Of a DNA stretch of 64,000 bases, positions 10,343 through 20,899 are shown in pieces. The stretch lies in NCBI GenBank assembly GCA_948567375.1, contig OX419759.1:46280593-46344592 (forward strand), written 5' to 3'. Both the position numbers and the translations under genes were made by a program. A model generated the notes under the pieces. It did not search any database. It was not told where the DNA came from and worked only from the letters and a program-made list of their open reading frames with translations. This DNA comes from Lunularia cruciata. Its lineage: Eukaryota; Streptophyta; Marchantiopsida; Lunulariales; Lunulariaceae. Each line of letters opens with the position of its first letter. Position 1 is the first letter of the stretch.

Positions 10343-11100
10343 ACAGTTCTTGTCGTTTATGATTCACCGAGTCAGGCACACAGCAAAACTCTCGTAGGTG
10401 GGGGAGGAAATGTGAAGGTGGAAGACTACAATTGCAGTTTTGATGGTAACCGATATGACGTCAGCTGGTGGTCGGGACTTTGGTGGGAGCTCAGCAGGGA
10501 GCTCGACAAGGGAAGCAGTCTCCACGGATGTTATCAGCAGCAGCAACATCAACAGCAGCACCATTACGTGCCGCTTCAACCTGGATACGGGGGGAGTCGT
10601 TGCTCCGCACTCAGTTGACTCTAGATCATCCCATGCAACCCAATTCCCGGAGTGCCACCCCGTCCAGCTGCAATTGCAAAGCCTTTATCGGCGGATCAAT
10701 TCCAGAATACGGTGAGGTCCGTTATGGACAGGTTTGGGACAATGTGAAATGGGCAGAGACCCGGTAAGGCACAGTGATGGCGTGCGCGCGCGCACAGCAG
10801 CGTGTACAGTCGCACGCTCATTATAGTTCCGACGTTAAGTTTTGATGGAGGGTGGCGGGTAGCAGCTAAATATTGCTCGATACCAACGGGGGGCAGCATG
10901 CGTTTTTGTGCCTTGCCACCAACCAACCTTGCTACAATCCCTTGAACCAGATAAACCTTGCACATAGACCAACTCTTTAAGCGCTTGAGTTTTGAAAGCA
11001 CCCCACTGAACCCATCAAACCCCCGACCCCATAAACGTCCAAGGAACCTAGATTCAAACTCTCTCAAACCCTATCTGAAAACCCAACAACAACACTAGAT
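10343..11100. other. No recognisable gene; alternating CG run
   Basis: Several frames of 70-120 codons overlap on both strands, as expected in GC-richer DNA, but none shows a family motif. Noted are a CAG/CAA-rich patch near 10,540-10,560 and an alternating purine-pyrimidine run GTGCGCGCGCGCAC near 10,783. After about 11,100 the base composition turns AT-rich and stays so to about 39.2 kb. Confidence 0.5.
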
Positions 11101-11539
11101 TCAAAACTTCTCAAACCAATGACATCCCACATGAACACAATGAACTCTATTTCACTAGTGAGAGTCACATGGGTGATTCAGAGTTTGCACATTACACGTT
11201 CCATGGCAGGTTGTTGTTCCAATTTTTATAGTGTAAACATCAAGTCCAATTTGAAAACATATTGTAGTGTAAACACACAGTTCAACATATATTTTACTCT
11301 CAAAAGATTTATTCACAATAATATTCCTCTTCAAATGAGACTTGATTATGCATTCATATTAACACCAAAAAATGATATTGGTGTCTAGAATTTATATACG
11401 TGTATAGAAATAAATTCAAAATATGGAATGATAATCTATATCATTTGGATTTGGATCCAAGGGGTTGCGTAATCATGTATTGGAAATTGGAAATTTTGCG
11501 TATAACTTCCATAAGTCCCACCAAGAGTGTCATCTTATT

Positions 11540-13330
11540 CCCCTAGCATATTCATAATGTTCTTAATTCATCTATTGATTTCCCTACTTTTAGTTCCAAT
11601 TCTAAAGTCATCAAAAGTAATTGCTTGGATTTCAAACTACTCTTCTTTATTCTTAACCTTTCCACCTTCAATCTGATCTTCTCGAAATGTACTTTCTTCT
11701 CAAGATCTGCTTTCAGTCAAAGCTTCTCTATCTCTCATAGTTGCTATGCCTTTATTTTGGCCAAACTACATCTCTTTCTAGCTTCAAGTTACTCATTCCA
11801 AACCTTGGACTTATTTGATATATCTTGCAAGAAAGTTCAGAGTTTTGGGTTTGATTTCCTTTTCTCCTCTTCAAATCTCCCTCTTGCTCTTTGTCATCTG
11901 CCCCCTTTGCGTCTTGTGCACCCAACTGCTCCTCATTTTGCCCAGCCTCCTCATTTGGAGTAGGAGCATGTACATGCACATTCTTCTCATTCAAAACTGA
12001 ATGTGAAACATGATTAGAATGACCATGAACATAATTGGAATATGATTGGGACGGTGGAGGATTAAAAGATTAAGAGTGCAAAGGGAAATACTCATCATAT
12101 GTGAGGACATAGTTTGAAGCATGTGATCTACTCTCATCTCCAAAAAATTACCTCCACCATTATCTCCTTGTATGAATGGTTGGGCGCATGGAATTAGATA
12201 GGGATGGAAAACAATTGGGTATTGGTAATAGATGTTTGCTCTATTTCCTTGGCAGAAGATTCATCTTCCTAGAATAAACATCTCATCTCTTGCTTGGGGC
12301 AAGGTGCTGCACATATATTCATGCAACCTCCCACTCCCACCCCCATTCCTACAAGGATTGAGAGAGATATGTTAGCTCTACCTCCAAACATTGCATCCAT
12401 TTTCTTGTAATGCAGACACATATGATTCAACTTATCAATGATAATTCTACACCCTTATTTTTAGTTCACACTCTATCAAACCTTCCCGTATACACTTATC
12501 CTTCCAAACTCAAGCATTCTTGTATGAAATCATGTACCTAGCACATTTCTTGTATAACAACCTATCATCATTCATCTACTTTGCAAATCTTCTTCCTAAT
12601 TTCACAAGATAGGTGGCCATGAAGCTAAACATTGTGCTCTTTTGAAATTGCTTCTTACTATTAGCACAGTGATTTTGCTTAAAATGTGTAGGATTATTTA
12701 GATAATCCAAAATTTTACAATAATGGGGAAGGCTCATCCTAAATTGGTCTTCTTCTCCTTTTCCTTTGGCCCTCACATCCTTTTTTCTTCTTGCCACTAT
12801 CTTTGGTACAGAGGAAACCATCTCTAGCAAATCTTGACAACTCAAACTCCTCAATGAATCAAAACCAAGAAGGAGCCAAGAAGAACCACTCAAGACAAAC
12901 GAAGTTGTTCACCTCAATCTTTATGCTTGTGTTTATTCTTGTGTTTGTTTCCTCCATAACCACTCTAATTTTATATTTCTCAAATTATTTGACAATTGTG
13001 TTCCAAATTTTTTTGAGATCACAATTTCTCTCTTAAAGGAAGTGCACATAACTTCATACTTCATGCCTTTACACTTCTTTTGGATTTTGAATTTGTGTTG
13101 GTCTAAGCATCTAGAAATATCAAAAACTATCAGCTTGAGCACTAAGTCTTTGAAATTGAAATTTATTGTTGCTAAACTTTCAAATCTTGCAATAGCACTA
13201 CTTTGTTTCAAGAATTAGTAGAATGTGCCCACTTCAAATCCTTCCATTGACCATTCCAACCATTCTCCAAAGTTCTTTATATACATCACATACCATATTT
13301 GCTTCTGTTACACATGGTAAGTTTTTCTCC
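11540..13330 (-). pseudogene. AT-rich tract with unrecognised minus-strand coding remnants
   Basis: The minus strand carries patches that read like protein, while the plus strand reads as Leu/Phe/Ser-rich, the typical reverse shadow. Patches include a polar tract with VHAPTPNEEAGQNEEQ (near 11,960) followed by Lys/Glu/Leu-rich sequence to about 11,560. An open frame at 12,576-12,893 contains EDQFRMSLPHYCKILDYL. A basic patch near 13,080 contains CLDQHKFKIQKKCKGMKY. Frames change repeatedly. I cannot assign a family; an old transposase or transposon-associated protein is one possibility, not a call. Confidence 0.3.
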
Positions 13331-13599
13331 TTCCTTGTGTCTAACATGTACTCATTTCATTAATTCACATATTATTTTGAACTAATCTCACTTGTAAGAT
13401 TCAATAGTTTCACCCATAAGCCATCCCTCTAAAAGTCGAAAAGTGGATCTTGAAACATCCCATAAATTTGTACACTACTTGGAATTTTTTTATGGATGTT
13501 TCACTTTAAGGGACTACTTATTTTTATGGGTAATGCTAAAATTCCATAACTATAGTGTAACTTCTAAATTTGAAACACCTCATTATATCTTAGCTTTGA

Positions 13600-14060
13600 A
13601 GGTGAGGATTCATATAAATTGGAGATATTCACTCCTTAATTTTTGTGTTCTTGAGTGACTAGTTTGGAGGTACATTTATTGAAGTATCATTGACCTATAC
13701 ATGTAATGTCTTTAATTACATCAAATTTTTTTAAATTAAGGTACAATTTTCAAGTATTCTTGACCTACATGTGCAATGTGCCTTTAATTACAATAAATTT
13801 TGAAATTAAACTTTCCATGTATTATGTAGAATTAACTAAATATTCAAAGTATTTCAACCATTTTGACATACCATGAGATAAAAACTTGTAAACACACCAA
13901 ATAAGAAGGTAAATTTGTACATGATAATTCTGATTTAGATTTATGGTACATTTAATTATACTGAATAAAATAAAGTTAGACTTTGGAGACTAGTAGTTCA
14001 AAAGTAAGATCATGAAATCACATTAAATCTATAAGCAATTTGCCTTATCAATTGGGAGTG
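13600..14060 (+). repeat. Dispersed repeat F, partial copy
   Basis: This matches 44,795-45,140 and more weakly 46,640-46,735 plus 46,990-47,105. Shared phrases include TTGGAGATATTC, CTTGAGTGAC, TTTGGAGGTACATTTA and GACTTTGGAGACTAG. It also has an internal echo (ACCTATACATGTAATGTC near 13,692; ACCTACATGTGCAATGTG near 13,770). It is non-coding as far as I can see. Confidence 0.7.
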
Positions 14061-14089
14061 GTTAAGTTAACATGCCTAATTACTAGGGT

Positions 14090-14410
14090 GACACCTTCTT
14101 CCATGATGTACAAGTTTGATTGGAAGAGAGGACCTCTATTTTATGTTTCATATTGTGTTTCAGTTTACTCTATTTTATGTTTTGCATTTTACTTTGGTTT
14201 CCATTTTACTTTGCATAAAAGATATTGCAAAAGAAAGATATTGTGCTATTTTCTTTGAGACAATAGCACAATCTATTTTTTGCACACTATTTTCCATATG
14301 CACCAGATTTTTGTATGATACTTGTGAATGGGAAGTTTGCAGCCCTTTCCAGGAAGTATTTCAAAGTGTAAAGATAGTAGTTGTTGTTGGAGTAGCTATG
14401 GATGACAAGT
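14090..14410 (+). repeat. Repeat with an inverted partner at 36,730-37,020
   Basis: TGTACAAGTTTGATTGGAAG at about 14,107 matches the reverse complement of DNA near 36,970. The similarity continues through TTGTGCTATTTTCT and GCAGCCCTT to GTAGCTATGGATGA near 14,395. A 126-codon plus-strand frame covers it but looks like chance Phe/Cys-rich sequence. Confidence 0.7.
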
Positions 14411-15960
14411 GTCAATGCAAAAAGAAGGGGTTATGGTTTTCTAGAAGTAGCAAATATGCAACAAGTCTTATTTCTTCTCTTGCTTGTTGGAAATAATGGT
14501 GACTTGATCAAAATTAAGGAACATGAATTGATTGGTAGTGATGAAGCATGAGAATTTCACTCACATTAATCTTTGCTCATGAAACTGCTAGGTTGGGGTT
14601 TAGGGGTAGTTTGATTCATTGATCTATAGTTTTGATCTATTAATTATAATCTATATTGTGCCTACTTGATAGATATCAAGCTAAAGGGATTTTTAAGTGC
14701 TCGGATCTTAAATGAAATTTCCTTTCTATTGGAGACAAACTATACTCAATACGGAAGTTGTTGAATTAGTATCAAAGACTTCTCTCTATGAGATTTGGCG
14801 TGTCAAGTATTGTTTGTAGATCTTTGAAAATGTCATCAATGAAGTCTGTCCACTAAAAAACATTTCATTTCATACGTATCATAACCTTCTAAGTTCTGAG
14901 TCTATACATTCCCATCTTTGCCTCTTGATGTAAGACGGTGCCATTGCAATGCTTAGGAGTTTTTTGGCTGTACTTTGGAGTGTGATGAATGATCATACCT
15001 CATTTTGAGTACCCAAGAACTACAACACTAGTTGTAAATTACAGATTCTCATGATTTTAGAAATCATGTTGATTCTGATGAGCTGGGGAAGTATAGCTGA
15101 CAAGGCATCAAGCCAATTGAAAGGTGAAACCCTAACTACACTATCGACCTCTATAAAGGCAATTGTTAGGATACCTAGAGATCACCTAAAGAATCCATCA
15201 GGGTATGGACTTGAAGCTGTACTTTTATCATTGTCACATAATTTCATTTAGTGATAATTGATGATGCAAGGATAAGGTTCTTGCCCAATGCTCAAGTAAA
15301 GTATGCATGTCTTAGGCAACAGCTAGTTGATGCTCAATGGTGCATTATTTTCATGTTTACCTCTCCTGCTCTCATTGATAGAGATGTGATCATGAAAAAG
15401 TGATATACTAAGACTTGTCACTTTTTGGATGCATACAGTCAACCTTCTCTCAAGAACTTAAGTTGATAGTTTTCATGCATCTTCCAACTTCTTCAGTGTT
15501 ACTTTTGACAAAAATCCTTTTAAGATACACAAAAACATTTATCTTGTAGCATTAAATATACTCCTTATATGCCTGACCATATTAAAATATTGTCTCAAAT
15601 AGTGGCACTTGGCTGATACTCAATTGAGACTATAGAACCAAATGTCTTTGATACAACCAGATCAACTACAACTTGTACAATTTGTAACAATGTCAACTTC
15701 CAATGATCCCATAATTGTACAAGCTATAAAAAACTTCAAGAAATTTTCAACCTCCACAAGGGCAGGTGTATAATTCACTTGTAGAACTTCAAGCTTCTTT
15801 TGAGAACCATGTCATAGCCCATGGAGACACAATAAGTCATTTATGTAGCAAAGTGTCAAAGATAAGGGATATGCAAAAACTATGGTATTCTATGCATGGA
15901 GAAGAGTACAAGAACAGCCATACATATCTCACAAACAACAAGTGATAATCAAGCACAAGA
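14410..15960. other. No recognisable gene
   Basis: AT-rich sequence. One short plus-strand frame (15,051-15,251) is followed by protein-like phrases out of frame, but no family is recognisable. The right-hand end may be the decayed 5' flank of the MULE fragment that follows. Confidence 0.4.
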
Positions 15961-15974
15961 GCCCTTAATTTTCC

Positions 15975-16490
15975 ATGGGATGTCATTGTTCAACAAGAAA
16001 TGAGTGGACAACATTAGTTTTTTTGAGTTTTTTTGAGTTTTTAGTCAAGAATAGATTGCACAAGCACAATGTCATTAAAGATATTGTAACATATCCTCAA
16101 GCTAATATTTTATCAAGAGCAAGCCTTGCCAAGATTAGGGAGATTTCAAGTGCAAGAGCATCTCCAAAAGTAGTGTTGAAAACTCTTTTGTCAACAATAG
16201 CCCAATATTTGTTTGATAGCTAAGGACAATGTAAAGGCAATGAATGGAACATGCAATTGGTAGGGAGAACACCAATTGAAGCCTTATTATATATGCTCCA
16301 AGAGGATGGAATTTTTCATAATCATGCATGTGACATGAATGAGAAACTCACTAATCTATTTTTTGCACCACCACAACACTTGCACTAGCCACAGAGTTTC
16401 CAGATGTTCATCTTATGGATTCAACTTATAAGATAAACAAATTTTTTTTGGAATGCCTATAGCAACCCTATTTCAACATAATAATAGTAA
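15975..16490 (+). mobile_element. MULE (Mutator-like) transposase fragment, N-terminal and early catalytic part
   Basis: MULE transposases cut and paste Mutator-type DNA transposons; plant MULE/FAR1 proteins share the same order of blocks. On the plus strand I see a block like the HNHP...P..I..L region (DIVTYPQAN through ISSARASPKVVLKTLL, 16,078-16,190). Then comes QLVGRTPIEALLYMLQEDG (16,254-16,310), matching the conserved linker 'RTPI.ALL..L'. LTNLFFA follows near 16,345. EFPDVHLMDSTYKINKF (16,394-16,444) matches the first catalytic-Asp block 'PDVLLMDSTYKTN'. The frame shifts and stops several times, and sequence after about 16,490 no longer matches, so it is a dead fragment. No terminal inverted repeats are visible. 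Confidence 0.75.
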
Positions 16491-17470
16491 AATGGTAAGA
16501 ATGAGTCAACCTCACAAGGATATGGGGTCAAAATTGGCTAGAAGTGAAGAGAAAGTGTCACAAGTTCCAATTCATTTATTGTTTGTTGTTTAACCTCCTG
16601 GGCAGAAACTCAAAATGAGGATAGAAGAACACACCATGGTGCTTATAAAACCTAAAAATATCTTCAATCACTAATTGTAATCAAAGTTACCCTAAAGGTG
16701 ATGGTGCACTTTGTCTCAAAGCCACCAACCTTGATTGCATGTTCTACCCTTCTCGGAAGGTATGCCACCAAAGGGGCTTAAATACCAAGCAAATGTCCAT
16801 GAGTTTTGATTTCATGTTATTAATGGCCCTTATGACTAATAAAATACATCATTAGGCCACCCTTCACATTCAGACTCCAATTTCCAACTTCTCTTGTTAG
16901 CTTCAACAATTGCAATCCTTTAGCAAGATTCACATATCTACACTAGCAAGTGCATTTGAAGTTGGACACTAGGTGAATACAAATTGATCAGATTGGACTT
17001 TGGTGTGATATAAAGCTGTATGGTAAAGTGCACTTGTTCATTAATGGGCTAAAGCCTTATGTACAATTTCCTAATGCTACTTCACTTTGCTCCAAAGGGT
17101 CTTGGATGGCTAAGCAGGTTCTTCACCAAATCTAACAACTCTATTGCCACCAATTTTAGTCTTAATTTAAACTTATCTACTCTAACTTCCTAATTAGACT
17201 TGTAAAGTGCTAGGTAAGCTATCAATTCTTCCCCTAACTATGCATTGCAAGTAATGAATGTTCTTCCTAAACTACCGCACCAAAGTGTTCTTTGATTGGA
17301 ACTTGTTTGGATGCCATTTGCCCTAAAAATTATACAAGGCCAAAACCTTTGATCTAGTTCACAAATTACAATGTACAAGGAACTTCCACATCTAAGAGGA
17401 TGTGTTGGGAGTTCTTGCAAGAAACTAATCGAGTCCTTGTACAATTATTGGAAAAGATCAAAGAATGTAC
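16490..17470. other. No recognisable gene
   Basis: AT-rich, low coding signal on both strands. It could hold part of the non-coding end of the element carrying the 17.5-19.7 kb ORF, but no repeat pair or terminal motif supports that. Confidence 0.4.
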
Positions 17471-17471
17471 A

Positions 17472-19735
17472 TTAATCTAAGACTATGGTTCCTTCGTTTA
17501 TTTCTGGTGTTCCTTTGATATTTAACTCTACTAAGAAGAGTATCATTTGGCCTTGAGTAGTTGTATAACCTCCTTGATGTGATTCTTGTCCATTCTCTTC
17601 AGTAGATAGGAGTTCTTCACTTTGTTTAACTTTTGATTTGCATGTCCTTAAAGCCAGAGAGTGAGCTGGTCCATTGGTTCTTCTTTGTACATTTTCCCTC
17701 TTAGCTCTGTGCTTGAAATTGCAGTTCATCAATTAGACAGTTTGTAACTCTCCCTTTGGCTTCTTCATGGACCATTTCTACAAACTACGCATGTACTTCC
17801 TCCCCTTTTGGAGTTCTTTCTTCTTCTTTGTCTCAATGTGTTGGCACTTTGCCTAAAAGTCTTCATCCAATTTATTGTGTAGGCACTCTCATATGGCCTT
17901 CCTCTCCAAAGCTGAAGCAACTCCTTAGCTTGGTTCTCCAATTGCACTACTTCCTCCTTCCAATACTCAAGCATATGGAGATCCAAAATTGCATTCTTGA
18001 CCTTGGTATCATTTAGCTCTTGGTGTAGGCTCTGCACCTCCTTGTCTTGAGCGTAGAGCTGATCCTTGTAGTTGAGTTCCTTCTCCTTCTCCTTCCCCAT
18101 CCTCAACTTTCCTAACTCCAATTGTTCTTGGCATAATTTGTTATCTTGGTTTTGTTGTGTAGAAGCAAGGGAGGCATTCTTCTTCTTTTCCTTGAAGACA
18201 TCCTACACCAACAAGTTCACTTTCTTTGCTTCTTCCTTTCACTGATCTTGGCTCCAGGTCATTTCTTCTTGGAGGTTACTCTCTTGGGCCTTCCTTGTAT
18301 AAATCTCCTTGTGCATCAATTGCACCAAGGTGGTATAATCCACAATCTCTGGACACTTGTGCTAGTATTGTGGTAGCATGAGTTCCATCAAATGCAAAAC
18401 CGCTCTCACCAAATGAATGTTGAAGTGGGCCCCCTCCAGAACTCAACTAGTAGTGGTTTGGCTTGATCCTTCCTCTTTCTCTTGTGATATTGGGAATTTT
18501 GCTTCCTTTGCAATCTATATTGGATTCTCTTTTGCCTCAACATCTACTTCTTCCTTGTATTTGACCGCATCTTTACCTTTTGACCGGATGATATTTTGAA
18601 CTTTAGGCCAAAGTTCGTCTCCTTCCTTTGAGTGCTTTTACTTCTTACCCAAAGATGGAGATCAATGAGTGGGGATTGTGGGTCCAAGCTCTAGTCTGAT
18701 CACCTCTCTTGGGCTTGATCTTCCTTATCATGATCCTCTTTTGCTTCTTCATGTTCTTTTGGTACTAGCAGTTTGGGAGCAAATTGAGCATCCTTGAATT
18801 GGTATTCTTCTTTTTGGTCCTCCTCCTCTAACTAAAAAGTGAAGGACCCCCCTCTTCTTACTTTGTTTCTTCCTCTAAACCAACTTCTTCTTTCTCTTTG
18901 GTTTTGGAGGCCACATTGATGGTCAAATCAATGTGGCCTTCTTTGCCCACTTCTTTGTTGGTGTGGCTGCTTGGGCCGATGGTGCTCATTTCTTCTTTGC
19001 CTTGATATTCACCACTTCTTTCCATAGGTACAACTTGCCAATCTGGGAAAATTATGCATCCACCTCCCAATATTTCTTGATCATCAATTTTCCTTTGGGA
19101 TGGGAAGCAAAATAATCCATAGTAGGATAATGGACCAAAAATCTTCTACACTCCTCTTTGTTTAACAAATTGAGACCCATGTACAAATGGATTGCAAATG
19201 AGGTTAGATAAGTGGCTTCTCTTTCATCCAAGAAGTCACGGTGAAGGGTTTGGACCTATAAATTGAACATGCAAGCCCACTTCACAAGCTTGCCTCCATA
19301 CATCTTGAGAAAGAAGACGGCTTGGGCATTTGTTAAGTAAGTTGTCCATTTGTGATGGAACAAGTTTATAATCAATTCTACAATTGCCCACTAAGCTAGG
19401 TCCTTATAGTTGAGAGCTTGCCAACCATTGTTGCAATCACAAGGTTCCTCAAAGGCGTTCTTGATCTCCTAAGTCAGCTCTTGATCATAGAACTTGGGTC
19501 AATCATGATCACTCTTATTGGGCTTGCATTTGGAATGAGGACATTCCTCCAATTCTCCTCTATCTAGCCGATGAGATTCCCTCTTAGGTCCTCACTACTT
19601 CTCTCCTTTTGGCTCATTGTCTCATGGATGATCTCAATCTTAGAGCAAGAATCCCATATGCTTGCTCTAAGTTAACTCTCTTCTACAATACACCACCCAA
19701 GCATTCAATGCTAGTGTAGTACCCACATTTTTTAA
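17472..19735 (-). mobile_element. Unclassified coiled-coil ORF family, copy 1 (probably element-borne, broken)
   Basis: Read on the minus strand, long protein-like stretches run from about 19,700 to 17,500. An N-terminal region with aromatic-rich blocks includes KWTTYLTNAQAVFFLKMYGG (near 19,350) and LHRDFLDEREATYLTSFAIH (near 19,230). A Lys/Pro-rich linker lies near 18,900. A block with LMELMLPQY and EIVDYTTLVQLMHKE (near 18,380-18,310) follows, then a heptad-like coiled coil near 18,120-17,900. The block around VDYTTLV recurs at 48.6-49.5 kb, and both copies end on the right with a similar sequence (TAGTGTAGTACCCACATT near 19,712). Repetition and decay suggest a mobile-element gene, perhaps a gag-like or accessory ORF, but I see no reverse transcriptase or transposase domain with it. 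It is interrupted several times. Confidence 0.45.
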
Positions 19736-19788
19736 TTTTTTATGAGTTCTAAAGAAAAAGTATATTGTTAAAGCCAAATTGAAGCCTA

Positions 19789-20700
19789 ATGGAGAAGAAA
19801 AGGGAAGAATCATGTGGTCAGTTTAAACCCAAAGAAGTTTACTTTGTGTTAGAGGAAGAAGGACTTGGATCGGACTTAAAGGGTAGTAGACCCAAAGTAA
19901 GGTTAATTTGCATCAGGGTGATCAACCTGATCCAAAGAGTTGTAACAACACTTTGGGTCACACAAGAAGGTACATTCAACAAAAATGGCTACTTCAAGAG
20001 TAGGATAAACTTGAGACTGATAGGAATGAGTCATGCAAAATCTATGAGTTGCAATTGCAGTTCAACTAAGCAATGACTGAGATATGAAAAATTATAACAT
20101 TGCAACTTGATCAAGAAAATTCTGCAATGCTGAGTCCATATCTGGTTCCTCTTAGGAGTTATCCCAAAGGTGTTATACCTAACAAGTCCCGTAGTTGGAG
20201 TGATTTGTGAGAAACCAAGAGTTAGAAAACAGATGATGCCAATGAATGGTAGTAGGCAAGTTCCTTCACTTGTGGTGGAGAATCTAGCAATTTGAAGGTT
20301 AGACATAGTGGAAAGGATTGAGGTCTTAAGTAGACTTAAGATCACATCTTGCTTGGAATTGGAATGTAAGTTTTCCAAGTTTCATGATAAAAATCATTGC
20401 TAGTAATTGTAAGGATGGTCCCAAAGCAGAGTGGAAGAAAGGAAATTTGGCTTGCTGGACCAAGTCGGATTGGAGGTTGGTTCTTGGGAAAGAAACTAGG
20501 GATTCAATTAGAGTCACCTTCTATAAAAAGTGTAATATGTTGGAAGAAACTACAGAGGTGAGAGATTCTTTTAGTGTTGCTTGCACAAAGAACAGATATG
20601 AGGTGGAGAGCTACAAAGACCCACTAAGGCAAAGTATTGTTGTGGTTCTCATGGTGATGTTTAAATTAGAGTGCACCACCTATGTAAAAAAGTAGCATGT
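19789..20700 (+). other. Coding-like plus-strand tract, family unknown
   Basis: Two short open frames, 19,789-20,076 and 20,384-20,695, carry polar, Trp-containing sequence such as WKKGNLACWTKSDWRLVLGK, with protein-like phrases between them (for example YLVPLRSYPKGVIPNKS near 20,130). Frames differ, and I recognise no domain. It may be part of the same element as the coiled-coil tract that follows on the same strand. Confidence 0.25.
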
Positions 20701-20899
20701 AGTCTTTTTCCATCAAATGTTTGCAAGAGAGAAGGTGAATTGGGTGATGTGCTTTCACTTATGAACTAGACAGATGATCATCAATTGGAGGATGAAGATA
20801 CCTCCACAATATCTTGTACCATTTGCAGCTCATCTATACCTTGGAGTAAGTCTTCTCAGCTTGGAGGAGAAGAAGGCGATGGTGTCACATTTCCATCTA

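Noticed and set aside
11625-12000. Plus-strand frames with membrane-like Phe/Leu/Ser sequence
   Set aside because: They are the reverse shadow of polar, coiled-coil-like minus-strand sequence.
14116-14496. 126-codon plus-strand frame resembling a membrane protein
   Set aside because: It falls in a dispersed repeat, has simple Phe/Tyr/Cys-rich AT composition, and the inverted partner does not keep the frame.
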